DNA of 64,000 nucleotides from positions 307,371 through 371,370 of the forward strand of contig NW_024468537.1 of the NCBI RefSeq assembly GCF_001632365.1, in the 5' to 3' direction. Shown in pieces: positions 22,690 to 33,302 of the stretch (positions are counted from its first letter, which is position 1; each line of letters begins with the position of its first letter). Origin of the DNA: Laetiporus sulphureus 93-53. Taxonomy: Eukaryota; Basidiomycota; Agaricomycetes; Polyporales; Laetiporaceae. A program made the position numbers and the translations under genes. Below the pieces are notes generated by a model, which saw only the letters and a program-made list of their open reading frames with translations, had not been told where the DNA came from and did no database searches.

Positions 22690-24040
22690 ATATTTTGTTT
22701 ATAAAATAGATATGTCCAAATTTAGCTATCATCATCATGTGACTGAATGTAGCCTGTCTTATTATGGTCTTACATAATATTTAGATATTTTTATTGCATT
22801 ATCTGAGTCGTGACGTGTCAATGGCGTGAGACTAAGCTGAACTGAGCTGAGCTGAGTGACATAACTCGCTGTTAACTTAAACATCTGAGTTTTCTTAAGG
22901 TGAGTCATGACTCAACTCGTGAGTCCACCATAGATAAAAATGGACATTTGGAAGTAAGTAGCTGACCGTGTCAGAGATGTAATAGTTCAAAATTTAACAA
23001 TAACTATGAAATTCAATGCATTGCATCACACTGAGTATGCAGTCTCATGATGATTTCTCTTACATTGACCAATAGAACACAGCCATCATATTATATAATG
23101 CCATCAGATGAGTCAGCGAGCTGTCTGAGTTGAGAACTCAGCTTGGCTTGACTCTCTAAGTTGAATGACTCAACATGCAAGTTGAGCTGAGTTTGCGAGT
23201 TGGGCTCAGCTTATTGATCACACTATGTGTCAAGCCTGAGCAATAATGAGAGATGATCTAATATGAATAAATGATAATGATGTTATAAATTTACATCGAT
23301 AATTGAACTGCAGACACAAAGTACAGTTGCCTGTAACAAGTCTGGAGCTTAGGCCAGGCTGAGCTCAAACTGAGCTCAAGCCCTGTTAGAGGGCCCAGCT
23401 AGCAATTCTGGTAAACTTGAGTCTGCTGAAGCTGAGCTGGGCTCTGAAAAATACTAGTGATTATATAATGTCATCGTATAAGTTGATGAGCTGTCCAAGT
23501 TTCAGCCTAGCTTAATCCCTTAAGTTAACATGCGAGTCAAGCTGAGATCATGTGTTGAACTTAGCTTGTCACCCACACTGTTGAGATGTGTATTGAATAA
23601 TTCTGAATTAGGTGTTCTTGTGGCGTGACCAAGCTTAGCCCACTCTACTATGTCCTTTTTTAATTTAGTGAATTTGTTGATTTATTCTTTATAGCTTTGA
23701 AGTCTTTCAGTTATCTCAGAAAAAAATTGAATAACTTTGATTTGCCTCTCACTGTGGTATAGCTGAAGCTGATCTGCGATATTATGTCTCTTTTATAACA
23801 TAATTGTGCATTATCACTGAACAAGTGTGCTGTATTTTAAGCAGATTGATGATTTTCAATCCACATTTAACATTATAGATTATGAAGCTCTCTTTAAATG
23901 ATATTATTCGCAAGAATGATCAACACCTGCAAGCAACTAAAATATACAATATAATCAAGATCTTGCATTGCAGTGTGCTTGAGGGCTAACACATTTATTC
24001 ATGTCATCAATAGCACTACATTTTAGGCTGAATCACATTC
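22690..24040. other. AT-rich non-coding segment with GAGCT/AGCTC word enrichment
   Basis: No coding exon is visible. From about 22,800 to 23,640 the sequence is dense in words such as GAGCTGAGCTGAG, TGAGCTCAA, ACTCAACTCGTGAGT and TTGAGAACTCAGCTTGG, which pair with one another in both orientations. The rest is AT-rich. It lies between the companion gene and the right subterminal array of KDZ-1. Confidence 0.55.
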
Positions 24041-24052
24041 TCGATTTCCTAG

Positions 24053-24342
24053 GATGCACAATGTGAAACAATCTTTCCCTGGACCTATTACAATGTGCAT
24101 ACAATCATTTACACAGATGATCTACAATGTTCAAAACCTCAATGCATTGTCAATTCTCTGGGATGCACAGTGTGAAACAATATCTTTCTTATTGTATTAC
24201 AATGTGCATACAATCATGTACACAGATGATCTACAATGTTCAAAACCTCAATGCATTGTCAATTCTCTGAGATGCACAGTGTTTTCTAGTCTTACTACAA
24301 TGTGCATACAATTATGTACAATGAAGACTTACAATGTACAAT
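24053..24342. repeat. Right subterminal tandem array of KDZ-1, 109 bp period
   Basis: GATGCACA(A/G)TGTGAAACAAT-like starts occur at 24053, 24162 and 24271, exactly 109 bp apart. The blocks TACAATGTGCATACAAT and GATGATCTACAATGTTC are repeated between them. The words ACAATGT and ACATTGT are shared with the left array, although the units themselves are different. Confidence 0.9.
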
Positions 24343-24400
24343 AACCTCAAGGACTTGTTCACATTCATTTTAGCACAGTGGTGAGTGATTGTACTACAAT
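24343..24400 (-). repeat. Right terminal inverted repeat of KDZ-1
   Basis: The reverse complement of this 58 bp segment matches 10609-10666 at 51 of 58 positions. Its outer tip contains a near-perfect palindrome, TGATTGTA-C-TACAATCA. The start codon of the second KDZ gene lies 90 bp beyond it. Confidence 0.9.
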
Positions 24401-24489
24401 CATGGGACCCACTAGTGCCCTGTCTCGCATCTAAGTCGCACTCACTGTTATCACATTCGCTGTTTCTGTGCTTGCATAATGTCCTCAGT

Positions 24490-27400
24490 ATGTCGTTCCA
24501 GCGCCCTAAGGCATACTACCGAAACCTTCGCCTGGCTGAGAAAAGCACGACGACGATTTATCCTACGCCCTCCACACTACCATCCTGTTCTGGCTTGTCC
24601 TCGAAGTGAGTTGACGATCCATCTAGTTCAATTGTCCCATCAAAGCATAGCGCAGATGACAATGACCCTGCGAACACCCACTTGATCGAGCTGTCACTCA
24701 CATGCAAGACTCGATGTCCCAATGGTCTCAAAACCTTATTCTTGCCTGGCCCAGAGATGATCTTAACCCTACCTGGTCATATCCACTACACTCAAGCAGA
24801 CCTCGGACGCAGACGCTGAGTGCACCATGATCCGAGACCATCATCGCCAGTGCACTCCCTTTCACCTTCCACCCATGATACCTTTGGCGGTCTCGCAGAA
24901 CTTCCTGGGCACAACTCCATGTTCGATGCAGTCCACGTCACTCATCTTCAGGAACCCCCCGATCTTCGACGTGCACACGAACTGCGGAAGAAGGAGCGGC
25001 AATGGCAACGATGGGCAACAGAAACAATACTGTCGCTTATTCAGCCAAATCTCGAACTTCTCCATCAAACACGCTCTCTGTGACATATCAACTGCCATCT
25101 CGACAAGCTTTGTAGCTGTGGTGGCTTCCACGTCAGAAAGGTAAACATTGTTTGCGTTTTTTTTGAACGTGAGTACAGTTCATGAACGTTCGTGCACTGG
25201 TGACTGACATTTCATCAGATCTTAAGAAAATTTCAATCAACACCTGTGTATGCTCTCCGGTGGCCCTGCAACTCATTTTGCGTGGACTATTTCCATGTGC
25301 ACCACAAGTTCTGACCCTCACAGTAGACGTGAACTTGCTCCACTTCATTCGGGAGCTGTTCGTGAGGCTTTCTCCAAACAATAGTGCATTCTGCGCGACA
25401 TTGGAGGCTTTTCTTGGGGAACACAATTATAAGCTGTCTACGAAGGTGTGTACGAGCTTCAATCAGTCTTAGTTTTCGGGTACCTTACTAATTGAAGTAG
25501 GAGTCATTGCGGCGCCACTTCGGCAATGTGCTCCTTTGGTACTCGAACCTGATCAATGCAACAAGTCACACTATTCAATCATGCATTGAGGCCTCTCGTG
25601 CGAACCTCCTCAATATGGTGTCATCCCATGAACAGTCTTGTAATTTGGCAGGTTCATCAAATCGTCATATGTCCCCTCTTCCTTATCATCATTGGCTCAT
25701 GTTGATGTCATAATTTACAGAAACTTCACCTTCATTACAAAGCAGTAGAGGAACCAGTGTGGCATCTACAGCAGAATGCTGTGAGGCTGATTGCAGCTAT
25801 GAAGTTGATTGGTCCTCTTCCGAGGAACCTTCTGCCAAGGACGATCGGTCGAGGCCCAGCAAGTATCTCAGAGTGTGATGCCCTCTGTGCTTTGGAGGCT
25901 CGTACTCACACAGGGAAGATGGCATGTGCATATTTTTATAGTGACCAATTGGCTCTTACTGATAGATTGTCATGTTCAGGCCTAACTTCCTCATCTGTCT
26001 GGATGTGTGCTTTACCCAGAAGCGCAGAAAGGGCAAAGGTGATGAATGCGATCTTCCCAGGCAACACCCTGACAGTGTCTTCATTTCTCATGAAGACGTG
26101 CAGGAGATGGAAGATTATGTTGAGGAATGTCGTCCATCTCACCCAGGTCACAAGAACAAAAATTGAACTGCGTCAGCCACAGCATCAGCCAGTGGCGATG
26201 ACGACGGTTATGAGGGGATGCTCACGATTCTGAAGTCTGTCCTGGATGGCTGTCAAGACTCCTTCCTTGCCACAGTCGAGAAGAGGGAGAAGGCAAGCAT
26301 GCAGTTCTTCGTGGACACTGGGCTCATGGCACTTCTCTGCCATCATGACCGCGTACTTTGGCTTGTCAATATGACTTTAGTGGGTGAACGGCAACATTAT
26401 GCGCTCACGTTGATTCAATGTTTCTTTGAACACTTACCTATCTCGGCAGTCATAGGTGTGCTGTATGACATTGCCTGCCAGCTTCACCGAAGTTGTGTGA
26501 AGTGGGGCTTCCTGCAGGACTTTTCTAATCGCATTTTGTTTGTGATCTCAATATTCCATGCCTATGGTCATCAGTGGCCCTGCCAGGTCATATATCATCC
26601 ACGAAAATGTGTCGGATTTGGCCTAACGGATGGAGAGGGCTGTGAGCACTTTTGGAGCGCAATCAAAATTCTCATACTGAGCCTGCACATATCAGGGGTA
26701 AGCATATCTGTTAGTGCAGTATTCGAGACCTAACGCATGCTTTCAGTATCACCAATGGCTGTTCACCATCGACACCCAAGTGAAGCACTTGGATGAGCAG
26801 TCACTGCGATCGCTTGAGCATTGGCTTGGGAGGAAGTGGGCCAGTTGTCGATCAAAAAGGATGGCTGCTGAGGAAGAACTTGACAAGTGCAAAGTCCGAA
26901 CGGATATACTGTGCAAGCAATGGGCAGAGCAGATAAAGCAGCAGACAAGGCCAATGCTGAGTAAGTCATTTCCACCTCTCTCGCTGACAATGATGACAAA
27001 CAAGCTCTATACAATTAAGAACGATCAAATAACAAGGCTAAAGAAATGATTGAGAACATAATCGTGCTGCAGAAGGTCCTTGACAACCACAAAGCCACAG
27101 TGCATGAGCTCGAACAGCGGCTCATGGGGGATATTGACCTGCTTACAATCAGCGAACTCAACGTGCAATTAGACGAAGCATGAGACAAGCGTACCGTGGT
27201 CACACAAGCCATCACACGTAAGAAAGCTGCCCTCAGCATTGATGATCATGCAAGGCTCACCGCGCTGGCTAACAACTCAATTTTGCAGATTTGCATGAAT
27301 GCGCGCACTCTGAAGTTGTGCATACGTGAACGTTTACCACAACGAAAGTTCGAACTTGAATGGTTAGAACGTTCATACCGACAGACCATTAATAGTGAGT

Positions 27401-28252
27401 CCTCTTTATGAATCACATTCTTCTGCTGAATCTCTCACAGATAGAAAGCTGACAAGTCACATGGAGTCTGCGGTCAAGCGTCGAGAGCCTGGTATCTTAA
27501 AGCTCACGAAGACATACAATAAGCTGTGCAAGGACCTCTCCGACTTGACGAAAGGTCGTCGAGCCCCCCCGTTTTGCCATAGCCCCTCGCCCAATTGAAA
27601 CAAATGTTCTGTTTAAGCTCAACGTCGATGATGATATATGGCAGGATATTGGCCTGGACGATGAAGTCGAAAGCGGCCCAGTCCCACCTTGGCTTGGTGA
27701 TGAGAAGGTACGTGTTGGTATCAAGAATCTTTTATTAGTGGACCGCTGCAAGGAGGAGGAGGCGAGATTGCAGGAGAAACGCTGTGCAATGCAGAAATGG
27801 TTGATGGAGCAGTGGAATTGCCTGGAGCATGCATCGGGTGATGCTGGTGAGTTTTTTTAGTGTTTTTTTGCATCTTTTTCATTGCATTGCTGCACAGGAG
27901 ATGACGAGGACCTCAAATACCAGCTCGATCTCTGGCGTCATCATCTGTGCAACCTATGCATGACATGGCAGGGGCAGGTGTGCTTCATACCATGTGCGCG
28001 TGAGATGCCAGCCTCCTGGGATCCCTCACAAGAACAACTTCATGATGCCGCCGTGTACCAAGTCACTGGGGCCTGGGATGAGATCGACGATGATAGCACC
28101 ACTAAAGAATGACAGCATGAAGCAACAACAGAGGATATCGACGATGAAGAATGTGATTTCAACTCGTCAGAGGCTGATGAAGAGGAGGTTGAATTGTTGG
28201 ATGCAGTCGAGGACATTACATTCACTGATATGTATCGAATGTCCAATCATTT
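24490..28252 (+). pseudogene. KDZ-2: KDZ transposase, CxC1 type, decayed
   Basis: The gene begins MSFQRPKAYYRN. The N-terminal CxC1-like region has ELRKKERQWQRWATETI. Cysteine-bearing segments lie around 25,200-25,470. The core carries LDVCFTQKRRKG, VLYDIACQLHRS, SIFHAYGHQWPCQ, IYHPRKCVGFGLTDGEG and the CEHFW that follows. The C-terminal half is helical (LGRKWASCRSKR, LLVDRCKEEEARLQEKR, LWRHHLCNLCMTW). The T-D-G-E-G motif is intact, unlike in KDZ-1. In-frame stops, for example TGA at 24817-24819 where CGA is expected, show that it is a pseudogene. It belongs to a different KDZ branch from KDZ-1, so the two are not recent duplicates. Confidence 0.8.
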
Positions 28253-28599
28253 GGGTGAGATTGATGACCTTTTTTTCCCTTCTATAAGCTTTTTTGAGGT
28301 CATAGTGGCAGTTCATGCAAGTCTTGTCTCTTATCGACTTATAGTATACATACATTGTATTGTCTGTGAAATTGTAGAACATTAATTGATTTTCTCTAAT
28401 AATTAAGATGCAAATGATCAGTTCAGGGTATACTTTTAGTTCAGTTTATCTGGAGCTGAAATTGTGGAGGGAAATCATGAACCTTCTGTATGATGGACAC
28501 CTCCATGTAGGCCATAAGCTAGATAGAGATTAAAATTTAGTTAAATAATTCAGCCTTTCATATTATATGTTAATGCACACAAATCTGAGAGAACAATAA

Positions 28600-29100
28600 T
28601 ATGGACAGTCCTTTCATGCATATGGACTGCCCATGTGGAACTGATGAACATGTTCAACACAGCGTGGTGTTGACCTATTGAGCATATAATCAGTTCAATT
28701 TCATAATGTGAACAGTCATCACAAAGCATGGTCAATCCAATTTAATGATGTGGACAGTTCTTACAGACCATAACACCTATGGATTGACCCAAAACTAATG
28801 TGGTGCATCCAATCTGATGACTTGGGCAGTCCTTATAAATATTATAACACCTATGGATTGACCTAAAACTAATGTGGTGCACCCAATCTGATGACTTGGG
28901 CAGTCCTTATAAATATCATAACAGCTAGGATTGACCCAAAACTAATGCGGTGCACCCAATCTGATGACTTGGACGGTCCACACAAACTATCATGACAGCT
29001 ACAGATTGACCCAAAATTAATGTGGTGCATCCAATCCGATGACTTGGGTAGTCCACACAAACTATCATGACAGCTACGGATCGACTCAGAAAGAATGTGG
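28600..29100. repeat. 74 bp tandem array behind KDZ-2
   Basis: AAAACTAATGTGGTGC-like starts occur at about 28791, 28865, 28938 and 29013, 73-75 bp apart, with a more diverged copy at each side. Each unit contains ATCTGATGACTTGGGCAGTCC and ATGGATTGACCCAAAACTAA. The words GGACAGTCC and GGGCAGTCC are close to palindromic. By position it corresponds to the right subterminal array of KDZ-2; a left counterpart was not found. Confidence 0.85.
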
Positions 29101-29473
29101 CAGCTGTCCTCTGATCTTCTTAGATGTACTAGTACATTAGACTATGTAATCTCAAGTGATGGTTCAAAAAAGCCTTGCCCTTGCATAGTATGCACAAAAT
29201 TCAAGCCCAGGATTTGACAAAAATTAGCAGCTAATATTGCTGCAAATAGCCCATTTGGTACTGCCCAAATGACCCCCTGACACCACGTGACAACACTGAT
29301 CATTGAGAACATCCCATAAAAAAGTCAGTAACAGCCCAAATGTCACATCAGAAAATGGTCAGTCCATGACATTATATAATGGTCACACCAGTATGACCAT
29401 GCACAATCCCAACTATGGTACCTCCCAAAGGACCCACCAAGTACCCAAATGTATGGATATACCATCCTTGAGA

Positions 29474-29522
29474 AAGCTCTTAGCTTGAACCATCATGGTG
29501 AAATAGTTCAAGCTAAGAGCTT
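29474..29522. repeat. Perfect 17 bp hairpin
   Basis: AAGCTCTTAGCTTGAAC (29474-29490) and its exact reverse complement (29506-29522) are separated by 15 bp. The rest of 29,100-30,290 is non-coding as far as can be seen. Confidence 0.85.
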
Positions 29523-30289
29523 GAGATGAGGGGGGACCTGAAGTGATGAAGGAAGTGATGTGGAACAGAGCCCTGTCCTGGGCAGATGTATCTCTGGGAA
29601 AAAATGTGCAGCTACCAGTGATAGACACTTGGTAGGGGTGTAAAAGGTCCATCTTATTCTAATGTCATGGCACGCCGATAACAAAGATAGACAACCCAAA
29701 CAATGAGTCCCCTTGGGGGTCTCTGGGTAAAAGCCTACAATGACGAGCTGTGGCGATACGACATGTCCACTAATGAGGCTGCAGTTGCTGTTCACAGAGA
29801 AGACTTACTGGTGAGGCAAGGGGCACTATCACAAAGTGTGGGAATGCAAATAGATGTATAGCACACTGAGAGTGTCTGGTATGACCCCTCTGTGATGGTA
29901 GTGCTGGACGAAGGAGAATAAGACTGGAGTCTCTCCTCGTTAGACCTGGTCGTTATATACATGATTGTTGTGCTACTGTACAGTACTACCTAAGCGAGTC
30001 ACACGCTATTCTACTGGTCAGTGCTACAATCATACGACATGTCCTAATTATCCTGATTGGCTGCCTCATAATAACCCATGGAGGCGGAGCTCTCTTTGAG
30101 CACACAATATTGCATCATGACTATGGCAACATATGATGCAATGCCGAGGGGCTCAGTGTTACGTGACAATGCCGAGAGAGATCCGAGGTCATGTGACTAG
30201 ATGCCTTGTTATCTTATCTCCCATTAGGTCACGTGATTCTTGTGCGACGCGAAATGATAAAAATAATATGCTTCCGATAGCATTTGTTC

Positions 30290-30800
30290 CTTTAATGACT
30301 TATCAGGTAAAAAACCATGACAGAAACCATACCTTGAACAATGTAAATTCGAGGGATATTTCGATGCCGATTTTGCCAATGATTGAAAATCGATCTCAGG
30401 ATATGTTTTCCTGGTAGGCATGGGTGCGATAACACTGTCGCATTATCTATCATGGAAGCTGAATATACGGCATTTGCTCAAGCTGCAAAAGAGACGGTAT
30501 GGCTGCGAAATCTATTCAAAGAAATAGGTTTTGAACAGACCGAACTGGCAATTTTGAACAGTGATAATATGAGCGCTATATCAATTGCGAAAGATCCACA
30601 ATTTCATGTGAGATCAAAGCATTTTGATATCAGACATCATTATATTCGAGAAAAGTTAATGATGGATTTATTGAGGTAAAATATTGTTCGACAGGCGATA
30701 TGACCGTGGACATCTTTATCAAGCCTCTTGCCAAGCCCCGGCATCAAAAGCTCATGGCATTATTAGGGATGCCCGTCGGCTTGAGGGGGAGTGTTGTGAA
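30290..30800 (+). pseudogene. Ty1/Copia 3' end: RNase H fragment
   Basis: Reading frames on the plus strand give GYFDADFAND, then KSISGYVFLVGMGAIT and, after a small deletion that changes frame, VALSIMEAEYTAFAQAAKE, WLRNLFKEIGFEQ, LNSDNMSAISIAKDPQFH and HFDIRHHYIREK. This is the C-terminal RNase H of Ty1/Copia polyproteins. It is followed by a MTVDIFIKPLAKPRHQ-like tail and a polypurine tract just before the LTR. Integrase and reverse transcriptase are absent, so this is a 5'-truncated copy. Confidence 0.85.
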
Positions 30801-30991
30801 TGCCCGGAGGAAGCAATCCAAGAGCACCCAGTGAAGTCATTGTGGCTGGCACCACATTACATAATATTTTCATATCTGTACTTATATATATGATAATCTG
30901 AATTAGGGAGCTCGGCATACAAGCCCGAGCTCTCCTTGCCCCACTCGCTCATCCTGCTCACTCGCTGTCCTGAATTCTGGTGAACTCTACA
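30792..30991 (+). mobile_element. Copia 3' LTR, 200 bp
   Basis: A polypurine tract (TTGAGGGGGAG, ending at 30791) directly precedes TGTTGTGAATGCC, and the segment ends GAACTCTACA. TGTTG...CTACA ends and a 200 bp length fit Copia LTRs. It contains a TATATATATGATAA-like TATA region near 30,884. The 5' LTR is not present in the window. Its right edge abuts the inverted repeat described next. Confidence 0.75.
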
Positions 30992-31689
30992 AGGGGTTTT
31001 CACAGTTGGCTTTCGTGTAGCTTTCGAGACAGCTTTCATGTCCTGGCTTTCACGATGCCCGAGGCTATTGCAGAATTTGCTGAAAGCGCCGCGCTGAGCT
31101 TTGAACAGCCCCTCAAAAGCCGCTTTAGACTCGATGCCTAGCTGACGCGTCTTTCGGCAGAGTCCCAATATATAAGAGTTTGAGTCGTGCGTCTGTGGCT
31201 GCAAACCTTCCTGTGGCATCACGTGAATCTGGCAGACCTGTCACAGACAGTGACTCACAGCGGCAAGCACATCTGTTACTATCGAGTGCTAATAGAAACG
31301 TTGCTCAATGTCATTTTAAAATAACATTAAACTGTGACTAAAGAAATGTTTTAAGTTAACGAAAAACATTTATATGGTTTTTTGTCATTGAATTTTTGAG
31401 TTGTGCAAGGTGCATTAGCTTTCCAGTGTTCTATCACTCTTCGTCACGCTATAATCACGTGATGCTGCAGGAAGGTTTGCAGCCACAGACACGTGACTCA
31501 AACTCTTATATATTGGAACTCCACCGAAAGATGTGTCAGCTAGGCATCGAGTCTAAAGCGGCTTTTGAGGGGCTGTTGAAAGCTCAGCGTGACGCTTTCA
31601 GCAAATTCTGCAATAGCCTCAAGCATCGCGAAAGCCAGGACATGAAAGTCGTCTCGAAAGCCGCACGAAAGCCAACTGTGAAAACCCCT
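30992..31689. repeat. Head-to-head inverted repeat, ~238 bp arms
   Basis: The arm 30992-31230 is the reverse complement of 31453-31689 at roughly 90% identity, with about 220 bp between. Both arms contain an open frame reading outward from the centre (ending at 30857 and 31785) with shared segments such as GIESKAAFEGL and AFSKFCNSL. About a seventh of the aligned residues differ, which argues against selection on a protein. It could fold into a long hairpin. The Copia LTR has inserted at the very end of the left arm. Confidence 0.85.
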
Positions 31690-31839
31690 ATTGAGAAATC
31701 TGATATGTTTTCAGAGCTTGCACAATCATCCTCATTCCAGCATGCAGTTATCGATAGACTAAATAAGAAAAACAAAACTTACTGAAACAGAATTGTTACA
31801 GGAGACATGGTGCCATTTTCAAGTGTGTAATATGCTTAG

Positions 31840-32174
31840 CAAATGATAATTAGATAGTCAGATTCTAGTTCATTATTTGCATTGGTCGCAATTTGCAATA
31901 GCAAAATTAACATCTGAGACCATACATGGGATCATGCAAAATTCTACAGGGCAAATTCAAACTTCATAGAATACGCGTAGTCACAAATAATGGAAATATA
32001 ATTGTAACCCACGCCAATCCGTTATGTTTGAATTTTTTGCGAGAAGTGTGATACTCCCAAACTATGGTTTGTAATATACCACAGTTTCATTGTGGCTATC
32101 ATATTCTAGATTTGCGGCAGCACATGTAACGTCCACTTATTATGGTTGAAGGTTGACTATCTAATTATCATTTG
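31840..32174. mobile_element. MITE-like element with 21 bp inverted ends
   Basis: CAAATGATAATTAGATAGTCA (21 nt, 31840-31860) recurs exactly inverted at 32154-32174. The 335 bp between the outer edges is AT-rich and non-coding. The length and ends fit a miniature inverted-repeat element; no clear target duplication is visible. The following stretch, 32,175-33,200, has only short ORFs and nothing I recognise. Confidence 0.55.
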
Positions 32175-33221
32175 TCACAGTATATAGCACCCTCGAAAAT
32201 ACCTCTATGTCTCCGGTGTGTGGCTGAAAGTATCCGCAAGGCGCTGATGCTAAACCGGATGTCTCCGGCATCGCTCTGACTCTCTGTCTCGTACTTGCTC
32301 ATTGGCAAGGGCACTATCTCAAGTGAATGATGTGCTTGAACTCCGTAGAGCTGGCATCTGCTTCTTATCGTTGTTGTCATGTGCGAAGTCGACAGCAACT
32401 CACTGACTGAATATTAAAATAAGTTTGACATGTCGATGCTCTCAGGTTCACTATTGCCTCGACAATGCTTATTTGTCATTTCTGCATGCCAAGGCTCTGA
32501 GAACGCCTAGGCTACCTCGAAATTTATGCGATCTACGTGGACAGCCCAAGATTGAAGATATGCGACACTCGTTATCTCTGTTGTGCGAAAACCCGTCGTC
32601 GATCATGACCGCAACGTACTGAACAAAGAAGGATCTGCACATTGTCTGTATGATGAGCTATCGAGTGGCGTGATTTTTATGCCGTGGTAAGAACGCTCGT
32701 AAATGCTATGCCATATACGTTTCTTATTGCTTGATAGGGGGATCTCAGGCTGCTATTCCGTTCGGAAGCTCATTTAGCGCGTACTACCAAAGATATGGGC
32801 TGACGTAGTTTAAGGCACTAGAATCAAATGCATGGGGAGACTTTGGGCCGACAATAACGGCACGTCTTCCGCTGCATATTTCCGCGGAGAACTGGCGAAG
32901 TAATTTCACGCAGCATTAATACTGCGATCACGACGCGTGTTCATGCTACAGCCGGGTTTACACGAGCACATGTAACCGGTTGTAACCACGTAGCTGCCTC
33001 ACAAATAGACGTTAAAGCGAATGGTAAACGTCATCCGCAGCGGTTGCCAAATCGACGCTGCACGGTCCAGGCACAGAACTACATGTGGGCGGAATTCTTG
33101 GTGAGTAATCTCACCTGGTCCGTTTTCATGACGCCTCGTGCACGGAAACTGGCTTCGACTGTTGATTGAATCCGTGCTTCCATTCGGATCCCATGTTTCG
33201 ATTGCACTTGTCTTCCACGCT

Positions 33222-33229
33222 TATAAAAG
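33222..33229 (+). promoter_or_regulatory. TATA box of the polyamine oxidase gene
   Basis: TATAAAAG lies 74 bp upstream of the chosen start codon, a normal core-promoter distance with a short leader. Confidence 0.6.
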
Positions 33230-33302
33230 GCGGCTGCGGCGTTCGAAGGTCGCCCATCTCGTTGATCTCGAGAAACAGTCCATAATCCTCGCTGTGTCTA
33301 AG

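Larger units (their letters stand above)
10609..24400. mobile_element. KDZ-1: 13.8 kb KDZ (Kyakuja-Dileera-Zisupton) DNA transposon
   Basis: Both ends carry the same 58 bp sequence in inverted orientation, with seven mismatches (51/58). Just inside each end is a tandem array with many ACATTGT/ACAATGT words. Between them lie a KDZ transposase gene on the minus strand and a set of ORFs on the plus strand in divergent layout. The weaker similarity continues outward for a few bases (TCCCA on both sides), so the real tips could lie up to about 20 bp further out. I could not find a matching target duplication. Stops in both main genes imply that it is now immobile, or mobile only in trans. Confidence 0.8.

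Noticed and set aside
24401..24420. An 8 bp target duplication for KDZ-1
   Set aside because: Bases next to the two ends do not match in direct orientation at any tip position tried; the flanks instead show weak inverted similarity (TCCCA), so the tips may lie further out.
30857..31785. Two ~120-codon ORFs as a real divergent gene pair
   Set aside because: They are the two arms of an inverted repeat, and the proteins differ at about one residue in seven, with no known domain.
32168..32398. A 76-codon minus-strand ORF as a gene
   Set aside because: Short, no motif, overlaps the MITE end and has no homologue in the window.
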